Notes: generated by a model not told the origin, from the letters alone. A DNA stretch of 64,000 nucleotides from Rhizobium sp. SL86 (GCF_026672545.1 NZ_JAPPRJ010000001.1:186001-250000), one strand, 5' to 3'. Positions 45,234 to 54,970 are shown, counted from the first letter of the stretch. Program-made: numbers and translations.

Positions 45234-45383
45234 GACGAGTGGTTCTCTCCGCCCTTGAAGGGTTCTTGTTGATCTTCTGACCGCAGGTCATGCAGCCTTC
45301 AAGGACACAATGTAGTGTGTCGCGGCCCGGAAGGAAAGCCGGACCGACTCACGCGACGCGCCGGCAGTCCGGTTGGCGGGTTC

Positions 45384-46268
45384 TCAGTTGAGGAGACCGG
45401 CGTGGCGCAGCGCCGCATCGATGGCGGCTTCGGTGGCCGGCTCGAGCGTGGAGAGAAGCGGCGAACGGGCAAAACGGCTGGTGCCGCGCACGCGCGACAG
45501 GCCGTATTTCGCGCCGCAGACGCCGGGCTCCATGAAGATCGCCTTGTGCAGCGGCATCAGCCGATCCTGATAGTCGAGCGCCTTGGCGTAATCACCGGCA
45601 AGCGTCGCCTGCTGGAATTCGGCGCAAAGACGCGGCGCGACATTGGCGGTGACCGAAATGCAGCCGACGCCGCCATGGGCGTTGAAGCCAAGCGCGGTGC
45701 CATCTTCACCGGACAACTGGACGAAGTCCTTGCCGCAAGCGATACGCTGTTCGGAAACGCGTTCCAGCTTGCCGGTGGCATCCTTCACGCCGACGATGTT
45801 CTTGTGCGCCTTGACGAGCGCGCCCATCGTTTCCGGCAGCATATCGATGACCGAGCGCGGCGGGATGTTGTAGATGATGATCGGCAGGCTGACGGCCTCG
45901 GCAATCGCGCTGAAATGGGCAATCAGGCCCTTCTGCGTCGGCTTGTTGTAATAGGGGGTCACGACGAGAATGCCATCGGCTCCCGCCTGTTCGGCATGCT
46001 GGGCGAGCTCGATGGCTTCCCGCGTGTTGTTGGAGCCGGCACCGGCAATGACCGGCACACGCTTGGCCGCCACTTCGATGCACAGTTCGATGACCCGTTT
46101 GTGTTCCGCATGGGACAGTGTCGGCGATTCCCCGGTGGTGCCGACCGGAACGAGACCGGTGGAACCCTCTGCGATCTGCCACTCCACATGAGCGGCAAAC
46201 GCCGCCTCATCGACCGCACCCGCATCCGTAAACGGTGTAACCAGCGCGGGCATGGAACCCTTGAACAT
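45384..46268 (-). CDS. dapA: 4-hydroxy-tetrahydrodipicolinate synthase
   Basis: DapA condenses pyruvate with aspartate semialdehyde, the first step of the lysine/diaminopimelate pathway. The 294-residue TIM barrel shows [14 protein letters not shown] near residue 43, the catalytic tyrosine in [13 protein letters not shown] and the Schiff-base lysine in [19 protein letters not shown] site precedes ATG 46268. The 206-base gap upstream is shared with the divergent transglycosylase gene. Confidence 0.95.
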   Translation of the reverse strand: MFKGSMPALVTPFTDAGAVDEAAFAAHVEWQIAEGSTGLVPVGTTGESPTLSHAEHKRVIELCIEVAAKRVPVIAGAGSNNTREAIELAQHAEQAGADGILVVTPYYNKPTQKGLIAHFSAIAEAVSLPIIIYNIPPRSVIDMLPETMGALVKAHKNIVGVKDATGKLERVSEQRIACGKDFVQLSGEDGTALGFNAHGGVGCISVTANVAPRLCAEFQQATLAGDYAKALDYQDRLMPLHKAIFMEPGVCGAKYGLSRVRGTSRFARSPLLSTLEPATEAAIDAALRHAGLLN

Positions 46269-46474
46269 GCGAACACTCCCGAACGGCCGACTTCACGCTT
46301 CGGCCTCAATATTGCAGTATGAGGCGCGCACCATAGAGCGGCGTTTCAGCCCCGACAAGCGTGCATCTGACGGTTTTGCAACAGATCGTGATGGCAAAAA
46401 CGGGGAGTAGCAGGCAAACTGGTAAGGAAGCATTAAGCACCCCGGCAGCTAATGGACATGATGTAATTTCCACC

Positions 46475-48550
46475 ATGAGTGAGCGGATGAAACGACCTGT
46501 CCTGACTGTCCTTCTGGCCTTGGCGAGCGGGTTTCCAGGGGCATTGGCGTCTCCGCTTCCGGAGGGGCCGGTGCCACTGCCCTTTGCGCGGCCGGACAAT
46601 CCGGTGGAGACGGCATTTCCGACACCGGAGATCACCGGCGCCATTCCGCGGCCCAGTGCGCCGGACGCATCCCTTGCCCAACTGAAGACGGCGCTCGACG
46701 CCCTGTCGGCAAAGGACGTGGCCACGGCGCTTGCCGTGCGCAACAGTCTGCCGGACGGCAGTCTTGACCGGCATCTCCTCACCTGGGCGATCGTCACTTC
46801 CGGCCTGCGCGATGTGCCCTCCCACGAAATCGCCGCCGCCCAGAACGAACTGAAGGGCTGGCCGGGCCTTTCGCGCCTGCGCGCCAGCTCCGAGCGGTCC
46901 CTGTTCCAGGAAAACCCGCCGCCGGCGCAGGTGCTGGCCGCCTTCGGGCGCACGCAACCGGAAACGGTGCAGGGCGCCATGATCCTGGCCCGGGCGCTCA
47001 CCGCATCGGGAGAAACGGCGCGTGCTGCCGCAGCCCTTCGGCCGTTCTGGATCGGTTACGCGCTGGACAAGGATATCGAAGATCGCATCCTGGCCGAGTT
47101 CGGCGGCCTGCTGCAGCCCGCCGACCACAAGGCGCGGATGGACTATCTGATGTATCGCGGCCGCACAGGCCAGGCCAAACGGTTCGCCGATCTCGGCAAG
47201 GCCCAATCGATCTACAATGCCTGGGCGGCCGTTGCCGGCAAGGCAAAGAACGCCGAAACCCTGTTGAAGGCGGTCGACCGCCAGTGGGCGAACGACCCGG
47301 CCTATCTGTTTGCGCGCATCGAGTTTCTGCGCCAGCAGGACCGGTATGAAGAAGCGGCAAGACTGCTGGCCCAGTCGCCGCGCGACGCCGCCGAAAAGAT
47401 CAATACGACGGAATGGTGGAACGAGCGCCGCATCATTGCCCGCGGGCTTGCCGACCAGGGCGATTTCCGCGCCGCCTATACGATTGTCGCCGGCCATTCC
47501 GCCCGCAACACCACCGATATCGTCGACGCCGAATTCCATGCCGGCTGGTATGCCTTGCGTGCTCTGGGAGATCCGCGGACCGCCTCGCACCATTTCGAAA
47601 AGATCCTGCAGGCCTCGACCCGACCGCTATCCGCCTCGCGGGCGCTCTATTGGCTGGGCCGCGCAGCAGAGGCCGGCGGCCCCGGCAAGGCGCAGGATTT
47701 CTACCAGCGGGCCGCACGTTTTTCGGCGACCTTCTACGGCCAGTTGGCGGCGGCAAAACTCCAGTCGAAGCGGCTGGACGTCTCCTATCCGTCACCATCC
47801 CCCTCCGACAGGCGCAGCTTCGAGGCGCGCGAATCGGTGCGCGCCATCGACAGGCTTGAGGCCGTTGGCCATGGCCAGCGGGCGGATGCGCTTTATCGTG
47901 CCCTGGCGGACGAACTGACAAGCCCCGGCGAGCTGGCGATCCTTGCCGCACGCGCCGAACGAAACCGCAACCACGCGCTGTCGCTCGCCATCGGCAAGAC
48001 CGCATTCAACCGCGGCATCGATGTTGCCGCACTTGCCTTCCCCGTCGGCGTCATTCCGGCCAATGCCAATATCGCCGGGTCCGGCAAGGCCCTCGCCTAT
48101 GCGATCGCGCGGCAGGAAAGCGCGTTTAATCCGTCGGCCATCTCGCCGGCCGATGCCCGCGGGCTGCTGCAGATCCTGCCGGGAACCGCCAAGGGCGTGG
48201 CTGGACGGCATGGGCTTCCCTATGTTCCGGCTCGACTGACCAGTGACGCCGGTTACAACGCAACGCTCGGCGCCCATTATCTCGGCGAACAGATCGATGC
48301 CTTTGGCGGCTCCTATATTCTCACCTTCATCGCCTACAATGCCGGCCCGCGCCGTGTTCCCGACTGGATCAACCGTTATGGCGATCCGCGCGGCAAATCG
48401 CTCGATGAGGTGATCGACTGGATCGAACGTATTCCCTTCCCCGAAACCCGCAATTACGTGCAGCGGGTGATGGAGAACTACCAGGTCTACAAGGTGCGGC
48501 TCGGCCAGCAGGCGGATATCGAAAACGATCTCCGCTACGGGCGCCGCTGA
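46475..48550 (+). CDS. Soluble lytic murein transglycosylase
   Basis: This periplasmic enzyme cleaves peptidoglycan between MurNAc and GlcNAc. The 691-residue protein has a signal peptide (RPVLTVLLALASGFPGALA) and a long superhelical TPR-like domain. The C-terminal SLT domain has its catalytic glutamate in AYAIARQESAFNPSAISPA, and the later AYNAGPRRV and YVQRVMENYQVY motifs. The architecture is that of Slt70. Starts at 46475 and 46487 are both possible. Confidence 0.91.
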   Translation: MSERMKRPVLTVLLALASGFPGALASPLPEGPVPLPFARPDNPVETAFPTPEITGAIPRPSAPDASLAQLKTALDALSAKDVATALAVRNSLPDGSLDRHLLTWAIVTSGLRDVPSHEIAAAQNELKGWPGLSRLRASSERSLFQENPPPAQVLAAFGRTQPETVQGAMILARALTASGETARAAAALRPFWIGYALDKDIEDRILAEFGGLLQPADHKARMDYLMYRGRTGQAKRFADLGKAQSIYNAWAAVAGKAKNAETLLKAVDRQWANDPAYLFARIEFLRQQDRYEEAARLLAQSPRDAAEKINTTEWWNERRIIARGLADQGDFRAAYTIVAGHSARNTTDIVDAEFHAGWYALRALGDPRTASHHFEKILQASTRPLSASRALYWLGRAAEAGGPGKAQDFYQRAARFSATFYGQLAAAKLQSKRLDVSYPSPSPSDRRSFEARESVRAIDRLEAVGHGQRADALYRALADELTSPGELAILAARAERNRNHALSLAIGKTAFNRGIDVAALAFPVGVIPANANIAGSGKALAYAIARQESAFNPSAISPADARGLLQILPGTAKGVAGRHGLPYVPARLTSDAGYNATLGAHYLGEQIDAFGGSYILTFIAYNAGPRRVPDWINRYGDPRGKSLDEVIDWIERIPFPETRNYVQRVMENYQVYKVRLGQQADIENDLRYGRR

Positions 48551-48655
48551 TCCATCCCTCCCTGTCCGGGTGGGCTGTATCCCGCCTCCACACCGGTTAT
48601 GCTGCGTTCGCAACCCGGCCACCGTCGCCGGGCTCGGCAGAGCGGAGGCATCAGC

Positions 48656-49531
48656 ATGGCAGACTTCACACAACATTTTATCCAGAGCACAGACGGGCTT
48701 TCGCTTGGATACCGCGTTTACCCCGGCAGCCCGGATCGCATGCCCCTCGTCTGCCTGCCCGGGCTGACCCGCAATGCCCGTGATTTTCACCGTCTGGCGA
48801 TCACACTGTCCTCGACCGGTGCGACCTTTCCCACGATCATCGCGGTCGATTACCGCGGTCGCGGCACATCGGAGCGGGCGACAGATCCGGCGACCTACAC
48901 TGTCGGCATGGAGGCGCAGGACCTCGTCCTGCTGCTCGACCACCTGCAGATCCGCAAGGCCTCGTTTATCGGCACGTCACGCGGCGGGCTCATCCTGCAT
49001 ATCCTGACGAGTTTTGCGCCAGAACGGATCGGCGGCGTCATCTTCAACGATATTGGACCAGTGCTCGAGATTGAGGGGCTGCGGGATATCCAGTCCTATC
49101 TGACACAGGCGCCCGATCTGACAGATTGGACCGAGGCGGTCCGGCACCTGAAATCGATCCATGGCGTAAGCTTCCCTGCCCTTCGGGACGAGGATTGGCA
49201 GGATCTCGCACAGTCCGTCTATACCGACAGGGACGGCAGGATCACCGGCGATTGCGATCCGGCGATCGGCCGAGCCTTCGCAGCCATGCCCCTCGACGGG
49301 CCTCTGCCGGATCTGTGGACGCAGTTCGATCAGTTTGCGGATGTGCCGATGATGGTGATCCGGGGCGAGAATTCGACGCTTCTCAGCACTGCCACGGTGC
49401 GTGAGATGCAGGCACGGCGACCGACCCTCAGGGCCGTGGTCGCAGACGGCCAGGGCCATGCGCCATTGCTGCATCGCCCTCCCCTTGCCGGCCAGATTTC
49501 CGAATTTGTCGGCAGCTCAGACGTCACCTGA
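48656..49531 (+). CDS. Alpha/beta hydrolase
   Basis: This 291-residue hydrolase has the nucleophile elbow GTSRGG (near residue 107), an oxyanion-hole region LPGLTRNARDFH and the catalytic histidine in GQGHAPLL. The DYRGRGTSERA stretch is typical of the fold. Substrate is not predictable from sequence. ATG 48656 follows GCGGAGGC; the frame is open upstream to 48599. It shares a bidirectional terminator with the porin that follows. Confidence 0.86.
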   Translation: MADFTQHFIQSTDGLSLGYRVYPGSPDRMPLVCLPGLTRNARDFHRLAITLSSTGATFPTIIAVDYRGRGTSERATDPATYTVGMEAQDLVLLLDHLQIRKASFIGTSRGGLILHILTSFAPERIGGVIFNDIGPVLEIEGLRDIQSYLTQAPDLTDWTEAVRHLKSIHGVSFPALRDEDWQDLAQSVYTDRDGRITGDCDPAIGRAFAAMPLDGPLPDLWTQFDQFADVPMMVIRGENSTLLSTATVREMQARRPTLRAVVADGQGHAPLLHRPPLAGQISEFVGSSDVT

Positions 49532-49559
49532 CCGGCATAAAAGGAGCGCCCGAAAAAGA

Positions 49560-49583
49560 GAAACCCGCCTTTCGGCGGGTTTC
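49560..49583. terminator. Bidirectional intrinsic terminator
   Basis: GAAACCCGCC and GGCGGGTTTC form a perfect 10-bp stem with loop TTTC, between the convergent alpha/beta hydrolase and porin genes. The A-rich left flank (CCGAAAAAGAG) gives a T-run for the porin transcript; the right flank is weaker. Confidence 0.8.
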
Positions 49584-49606
49584 CGGTATCTCGAAGAGAG
49601 CCGTTC

Positions 49607-50617
49607 TTAGAACGAACGCTGCAGGCGGAAGAAACCGCTCCAGTATTCGTCTGCGTTGTCTTCGTCGATGTACTGAGCCGAAACCTTGGCAGCCAGACCC
49701 TTGGTGATCGCGTAGTCGAGCGTCACGCCAGCCTGCCACTTGTTGCGGTCGCCGGTGAAGTCGCCGCCAACGATGTCGATCGTATCCCAGTACTGGAAGC
49801 CCGGGGTAACCTTGAACTTGTTGTTGACCTTCAGCTCGTAGGAGGCTGCAACCGTCCACTCAGCTTCGTTGTAGTAGGCGTTGTCGCCGCTGGAGTAGAT
49901 GCCAGCAAGGCTCAGCGTGCCCGGGCCGATCGGCGCGGTTGCGATCAGACGAACAGCACCGTTTTCCTTGTCGACGTCGTAGCCGCCGAGCAGGGCGAAG
50001 GTCACGGCGCTGAATTCGCCGGAGACCTGACCTTCGATGCCGTAGGTGTCGTTGTTGGTGAAGGTTGCGTTGTTCAGCTCGTCGAGGAAGATGCCGGCCT
50101 TGAATGCGCCGAACGAACCTTCGTAACCGATCTGGTTGATGCGGTTCGAACCGAGGCTGTCGGTTTCACCAGCGATGTCGTTATCCCAGTAGTTGTAGCC
50201 GTAACCAGCGCGGAAGCCACCGAGCGTCAGGAAAGCTTCGTCGATTTCGACCTGGCCGTCGTTGGCGTTGGTCGTGTTGCTGGAGTCGTTTGCCCATGCA
50301 CGAAGCGTGATGGTGCCGCCGAGCGGGCCGTATTCGGTGTCGGACTTCGAATCGAAGGTGACCAGACCACGCGTACGGGCGTTCCAGTTTGCCTGCGAAT
50401 CGCGCTCGTCAAATTCGACCTGGAAACGGATGTAACCGGTGATCTTGAGGCAGGTTTCGGTGCCCGGAATGTAGAAGTAACCCGTGCCGAAAGCATCGCA
50501 CACGCGAACATATTCCATCGGCTCCGGCTCTGCGGCGACGATGGCGTCGGCAGAATGTGCAACTGTACCAAACGACAGGGCAGCAGCCGAGCTGAGGATG
50601 AGAGCTCTGATAGTCAT
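49607..50617 (-). CDS. Outer membrane porin (RopA family), copy 1
   Basis: This 336-residue trimeric beta-barrel porin has a signal peptide (ALILSSAAALSFGTVAHSA). The mature N-terminus begins AIVAAEPEPMEYVRVCDAFG and contains the family segment GTGYFYIPGTETCLKITGY. The C-terminus ends with phenylalanine (FFRLQRSF), as needed for barrel assembly. It is a close paralogue of the next porin, with conserved ends and a diverged middle. ATG 50617 follows GAGGGA. A CtrA-type box lies 177 bases upstream. Confidence 0.94.
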   Translation of the reverse strand: MTIRALILSSAAALSFGTVAHSADAIVAAEPEPMEYVRVCDAFGTGYFYIPGTETCLKITGYIRFQVEFDERDSQANWNARTRGLVTFDSKSDTEYGPLGGTITLRAWANDSSNTTNANDGQVEIDEAFLTLGGFRAGYGYNYWDNDIAGETDSLGSNRINQIGYEGSFGAFKAGIFLDELNNATFTNNDTYGIEGQVSGEFSAVTFALLGGYDVDKENGAVRLIATAPIGPGTLSLAGIYSSGDNAYYNEAEWTVAASYELKVNNKFKVTPGFQYWDTIDIVGGDFTGDRNKWQAGVTLDYAITKGLAAKVSAQYIDEDNADEYWSGFFRLQRSF

Positions 50618-50793
50618 GAATTTTCCCTCGGGAGTGAGAAACAATACATCAGGTCGACGACTCCGTCGGCCTGAATGCAAGTAAGTTAATCACCATGTTT
50701 CCGGCGGGTAAAATCGAAAAGACGGATTCGCCGCCTCGCAGCTGCAGCATTTGAGACTGTGTTGCGGGCGGGAGACATATCAGATGGTTTGCA

Positions 50794-50808
50794 TTAACCT
50801 CGGATTAA
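50794..50808. promoter_or_regulatory. CtrA-type box upstream of porin copy 1
   Basis: TTAAC-CTCGGA-TTAAG has both TTAA cores at seven-base spacing. It lies in the 379-base gap between the two porins, upstream of copy 1. The rest of that gap holds a terminator for copy 2 near 50954 and no gene. Confidence 0.45.
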
Positions 50809-50953
50809 GGAAGCGACGTCTTTGCCACCCGTGGCACAGAACGGCACACCGAGCATTCACGTGTCGGCCCCAAGCGTCCGGCCACCGCGTTTCTCGGTTG
50901 TTACATTGGCTCGACCGTCGTCGAGGCCATCAAGACACAAAGCAGAAACGAAA

Positions 50954-50976
50954 AAAGCCCGGCAAAGCCGGGCTTT
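50954..50976 (-). terminator. Intrinsic terminator of porin copy 2
   Basis: AAAGCCCGGC and GCCGGGCTTT form a perfect 10-bp stem with loop AAA. On the minus strand the stem is followed by a run of T (complement of AAAAAA at 50951-50956), a classical intrinsic terminator 20 bases after the porin stop. Confidence 0.85.
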
Positions 50977-50996
50977 CTCCGTCAATCCTAAAAGGA

Positions 50997-52001
50997 TTAG
51001 AACGAACGCTGCAGACGGAAGTAACCAGAGGTGTAACCGTTGCCGCCGTTCACGCCGTCGATTTCGGTGTACTGAACGGAAACCTTGGCAGCAAAGCCCT
51101 TGGTGATAGCGTAATCGAGAGCCACACCGGCCTTCCAGCCGTCGCGGGTGCTGCTGAACGCGTAGTTATCCCAGTACTGGAAGCCGGGGGTGATCTTGAA
51201 CTTGTCGGTCACCTTGGCTTCGTAAGCGATGGCGTATGCCCACTCGGATTCCGAGTAGTAAGCGTTGGTGCCGGACGAGTAAACAACTGCACCTTCGAGC
51301 TTGCCCGGGCCGATAGCAGCGCTCAGGATACCACGAACAGCGCCTTCTTCCTTGTCGATGTCGTAACCGCCGAGAAGGGCAGCCTTGACCGGACCGAATG
51401 CGCCAGAGATCTGGGCTTCGATGCCGAGCGTGTCGTTGTTGGTGAAGGTTGCGTTGGTCAGCTCGTCGAGGAAGATGCCGGCCTTGATGTTGCCGAACGT
51501 GCCTTCGTAACCGATCTGGTTGATGCGGTTGGAACCGAGGCTGTCGGTTTCACCGACGATACCAGCGTCCCAGTAGTTGTAGCCGTAACCAGCGCGGAAG
51601 CCGCCGAGGGTCAGGAAGGCTTCGTCGAGTTCGATCATGCCGTCGTTAGCATTGGTCGAGTTGGACGAGTCATCACCCCATGCACGAACCGTGATGGTGC
51701 CGCCGAGCGGACCGTATTCGGTGTCGGACTTCGCATCGAAGGTTACCTGGCCACGCGTACGGGCGTTCCAGTTAGCAACCGAGTCGCGCTCGTCGAAGTC
51801 AACCTGGAAGCGGACGTAACCGCTGATCTTGAGGCAGGTTTCGGTGCCCGGGATGTAGAAGTAGCCCGTGCCGAAAGCATCGCACACGCGAACGTATTCC
51901 ATCGGCTCCGGCTCAGCGGCAACGATGGCGTCGGCAGCCTGAGCGCCGGATACTGCTGCGAGAGCAGCAGCGGAGCCGAGAAGAAGGCTCTTGATGTTCA
52001 T
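50997..52001 (-). CDS. Outer membrane porin (RopA family), copy 2
   Basis: This 334-residue porin is the tandem paralogue of the gene at 49607. The signal peptide is SLLLGSAAALAAVSGAQAA; the mature start AIVAAEPEPMEYVRVCDAFG and the C-terminal YFRLQRSF are shared with copy 1. The variable stretches are around residues 205-275 and near the C-terminus, which correspond to surface loops. It ends in a strong terminator and is preceded by an unusually long gene-free region (52002-52832). Confidence 0.94.
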   Translation of the reverse strand: MNIKSLLLGSAAALAAVSGAQAADAIVAAEPEPMEYVRVCDAFGTGYFYIPGTETCLKISGYVRFQVDFDERDSVANWNARTRGQVTFDAKSDTEYGPLGGTITVRAWGDDSSNSTNANDGMIELDEAFLTLGGFRAGYGYNYWDAGIVGETDSLGSNRINQIGYEGTFGNIKAGIFLDELTNATFTNNDTLGIEAQISGAFGPVKAALLGGYDIDKEEGAVRGILSAAIGPGKLEGAVVYSSGTNAYYSESEWAYAIAYEAKVTDKFKITPGFQYWDNYAFSSTRDGWKAGVALDYAITKGFAAKVSVQYTEIDGVNGGNGYTSGYFRLQRSF

Positions 52002-52832
52002 AATGACCTCCAGTCAAGTTTCATATGGGTCTGGGTTCTTTGGCTGAAGGACAGCATTCCCTGCCCCATCCCCGTCGGTTTTAGAAGACAGACGATCCAC
52101 CGCCTCGCTTCTGAGGGTGAACATACAAGAGGAATGCCATCGCGCAATCGTGAAGTGCGTGCCATGCATGGCTGTCCACCCGCTTCGCCACACCCTGTTG
52201 CCGAAAGGACACAAAGACGGTTGCGGGACCCTTCAATTTTTACCAATGCTTAAGAAAGGCTTTGTGTGACAGGCATTTACAGGAAGCCGCAGCTGCGGAC
52301 CCGCTTCCTCCATACCGCATGTGGATGGCGCAATGCTGGATTCGGCGGCCAGTCCCGCAGCGCCGGCACGACCCGCCGGGAACCGGGCGCACCACCCGGA
52401 ATCGACCGGATCAGTTTTCCGCATGGGAATCACCGTTGCCCGCACCGGATGGCGAGAATCATGCGGAAAGGTCGGGGACGAACCGATGACGAGAGGGGAA
52501 ATCGGGAAAGGCTGCCTTTAAAACCTCGGAGGGAAAAAACCAGCAGGCGCCAGATCTCCCCTCCCGACCAACGCTCAGTTCAGTGCGTCCGCACGCATTA
52601 TGTATTCATGTTCGGCAGAAGGCCGAAAAGCGCGCAAACGTGAGGTGTGCGCCCGCCGTGGTTCGTGCCTCGTCTTACCCGTTGAAGAGAGCACGACAAA
52701 GGACTGCCTTCTCGCGAAGGAATTTCGCCGCAACCGCAACAGAACGCTCGGATCACAAATCTAAAGGTGAGGGCTTGCCTGACGGATTGGAAAGAAGCGC
52801 TTCAATGTCGTGCGCCAGACCAATGTCGAAAG
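52002..52832. other. Long gene-free region upstream of porin copy 2
   Basis: These 831 bases separate the porin from tRNA-Ser. No conserved reading frame was recognised on either strand; plus-strand frames between 52262 and 52873 look like non-coding GC-rich sequence. The porin promoter and leader must lie here; an AT-rich patch at about 52230-52270 is one candidate. A small RNA could be hidden here but cannot be shown from sequence alone. Confidence 0.5.
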
Positions 52833-52923
52833 TGGCGGAGAGGAAGGGATTCGAACCCTCGATACGCTTTTGACGTATACTCCCTTAGCAGGGGAGCGCC
52901 TTCGACCACTCGGCCACCTCTCC
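52833..52923 (-). tRNA. tRNA-Ser (anticodon GCU)
   Basis: On the minus strand the sequence folds into a class II tRNA. The 7-bp acceptor stem starts GGAGAGG and pairs with CCTCTCC, the D-arm follows with GGCCGAGTGG, and the anticodon stem CTCCC/GGGAG carries GCT (52889-52887). A long variable arm (TATACGTCAAAAGCGTATC) and GGTTCGAATCC in the T-arm are present. The encoded CCA end is at 52835-52833. It decodes AGC/AGU. No integrase or repeat of its 3' end was found nearby. Confidence 0.95.
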
Positions 52924-53047
52924 GGTGGGGACGTGCTTATTGCGGTCGGCTGGCGATTGCAAGGCATTTTGCACGTGCCCATTTCATTTCCCTGGCTTTT
53001 CCGGGGACATTTTTTGCGCCGGCGCCAGGCTCCGGCACCGTCTTGCC

Positions 53048-54277
53048 TTAGGAAAGCAGCAGTTTCAGGTCCTGCGCCGGATCGGCGATGATGGCACGAT
53101 CCGGTGCGCGACCTGTTTCCAGAAGCTTCTTGCCGGTCACATAGGCCTTGGCGTCGTTGATCGCATCGACGGCGACGAATCGGCCCTGCTGGAAATACCA
53201 GACGGAGGCGCTGCCTTCGCGGACGCCGGGCCGCACGAGCGTGTCGTCATATCCCAGATTAAAACCGGCGATCTGCAGCTTCACATCATACTGGTCGGAC
53301 CAGAACCAGGGTTTTGCATCGTAAGGCGCCGGTTCACCGGCAAGCGTGGCCGCCACCGATTCGGCCTGGTCCACGGCGTTCTGCACCGATTCGAGCCGCA
53401 CGCGGTGCCCCTGCCAGGGCAGTTCGGCGCAATCGCCGACCGCAAAGATATCGGGATCGCTGGTGCGGGCAAATTCGTCCACCACGATGCCGTTGCCGAC
53501 CTCGAGCCCTGCCAGTTCGGCCAGATCCGTATTCGCGGTCACGCCGATCCCGACGATCACCAGATCGACCGGAAGCGTCGTTCCGTCGGCAAGATCGGCG
53601 GAGACGACGCGGCCGCCCTCGCCGTTCAGCCGGGTAAGGCCGGTCGATTCGCGGATGGTGACGCCATGGCCGATATGGATATTGCGGATCATGCCGGCAG
53701 TCTCGGCCGAGGCCACGCGCTTGAGGATACGGTCGGCCATCTCGATCACCGTCACCTCCAGCCCCTTGTGGCGGGCAACGGCGGCGGCCTCCAGGCCGAT
53801 ATAACCGCCGCCGATGATCAACGCGCGGCGCCCCGCCTGCATCTCGCCGGCCAGCCGGTCGGCATCCTGTTTGTCGCGCATCACATAGACGCCCTGCAGA
53901 TCGCCACCGAGTGGTGCCGGCAGCTTTCGCGGGGTGGCACCGGTCGCCAGCACCAGCGTGCCGTAATCCACGAAGGAGCCATCCTGCAGGCGCACGCGAC
54001 GGTTCTTCCGGTCGACGTGTTCGACAAAGGCCGACAGCCGGAGTTCGACCTGATTCTCGGCATACCAGGTGTCCGGGCGAAACAGCAGGCGAGAGAACTC
54101 CATCTCGCCGAGGAGATATTTCTTCGAAAGCGGCGGCCTTTGGTAAGGGGCGACGGATTCAAGGCTCAGAATGGTCACCGGACGTTTGTCTTTCAGCGCC
54201 CGCAGTTTCGCCGCCAGCGCAAATGCCGCCTGACCGCCGCCCACAATCACCAGCCTGTCCGTCACGTCAGTCTCCAT
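53048..54277 (-). CDS. FAD-dependent ferredoxin reductase-type oxidoreductase
   Basis: This 409-residue enzyme has two dinucleotide folds. FAD binds at IVGGGQAAFALAAKLR (about residues 11-26), NAD(P)H at IIGGGYIGLEAAAVA (near 150), and the second FAD motif is DIFAVGDCAELP (near 280). APYQRPPLSKKYL is characteristic of reductases serving Rieske/[2Fe-2S] oxygenases or P450s (rhodocoxin and putidaredoxin reductase type). No ferredoxin or oxygenase gene is adjacent, so its partner is elsewhere or different. A 12-bp palindrome lies 65 bases upstream. Confidence 0.88.
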   Translation of the reverse strand: METDVTDRLVIVGGGQAAFALAAKLRALKDKRPVTILSLESVAPYQRPPLSKKYLLGEMEFSRLLFRPDTWYAENQVELRLSAFVEHVDRKNRRVRLQDGSFVDYGTLVLATGATPRKLPAPLGGDLQGVYVMRDKQDADRLAGEMQAGRRALIIGGGYIGLEAAAVARHKGLEVTVIEMADRILKRVASAETAGMIRNIHIGHGVTIRESTGLTRLNGEGGRVVSADLADGTTLPVDLVIVGIGVTANTDLAELAGLEVGNGIVVDEFARTSDPDIFAVGDCAELPWQGHRVRLESVQNAVDQAESVAATLAGEPAPYDAKPWFWSDQYDVKLQIAGFNLGYDDTLVRPGVREGSASVWYFQQGRFVAVDAINDAKAYVTGKKLLETGRAPDRAIIADPAQDLKLLLS

Positions 54278-54341
54278 TCCATGTCCGATCCGCGTAGCTG
54301 CTGCAGGGGTAGCCCCGCCTGAGGGTGAGCGTCAACGCGCA

Positions 54342-54353
54342 AGATGATCATCT
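54342..54353. promoter_or_regulatory. 12-bp palindrome upstream of the FAD reductase
   Basis: AGATGATCATCT is perfectly symmetrical and lies 65 bases before the reductase start, in the 195-base gap shared with the divergent PilZ-like gene. It may be an operator; a chance palindrome of this length is also possible. Confidence 0.3.
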
Positions 54354-54472
54354 GACGATGCGATTCCGGCGGTTAAAAGGACAGATGGATCGGATTTTAT
54401 GATTCGCCTTTATGGTGTATCAGCGGAGTTCCCCTATCATGGCATTCCAAGACAAGAGGTTGGGGGATTGGG

Positions 54473-54826
54473 ATGCCCTTGGATATTCGAAGAGACACCG
54501 TGAAGACCATTGTGCAGGACGACGGCTACGAAAAGTTCCAGATCGACCGTCCGGGCAAGATCATTTTCGTCGAACGTCACCTGAGCACGAAAACCCAGGT
54601 GCGCTGCATCATCCGTCGGATTTCACGGTCCGGGGCGGAACTCGATATCAGCCCAAGCCTCACCGTTCCCAACAATTTCTTCCTCGAAATCCTCGGCATT
54701 CGCGGCGAAATCGGCGCCACGCTGACCACCCGGGAGGAGGAGAAGGTCAAGATCTCCTTCAATATGCTGCTCGACCCGAATTTCCTGCATCACGTTCTGC
54801 GCGTCTGTTTCCAGACCCTGCACTGA
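54473..54826 (+). CDS. PilZ-domain-like protein
   Basis: This 117-residue protein looks like a single PilZ-type beta-barrel: DRPGKIIFVERHLSTKTQVRCIIRRISRSGAELDI, then VPNNFFLEILG. The S-x-S-G-A-like segment resembles the second half of the c-di-GMP motif, but the N-terminal RxxxR part is not clear, so nucleotide binding is uncertain. Similar small PilZ-like proteins are frequent in rhizobia. It is preceded by GGGGGATTGGG and stands alone. Confidence 0.65.
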   Translation: MPLDIRRDTVKTIVQDDGYEKFQIDRPGKIIFVERHLSTKTQVRCIIRRISRSGAELDISPSLTVPNNFFLEILGIRGEIGATLTTREEEKVKISFNMLLDPNFLHHVLRVCFQTLH

Positions 54827-54970
54827 GCAAGGCAGAACGCGTCATCGGATGTTGCTGGTGGTTGCCGTGCGGCCTCCGCCGTGCGTACCGGGTCGCGTCC
54901 TGCTGAGCTTGCAAGCTGATCAAACAGCCCTATGGTGTGGCCCCACTTCAGCCACACCGGAACCTGCCGC

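Noticed and set aside
50751..52253. 500-codon plus-strand frame across porin copy 2
   Set aside because: It is exactly antisense to a clear porin with signal peptide and terminator; the translation is Val/Glu-rich without any domain, a known by-product of GC-rich codon use.
52833..52923. tRNA-Ser as an integration site of an island
   Set aside because: No integrase, no repeated tRNA 3' end and no foreign-looking genes on either side.
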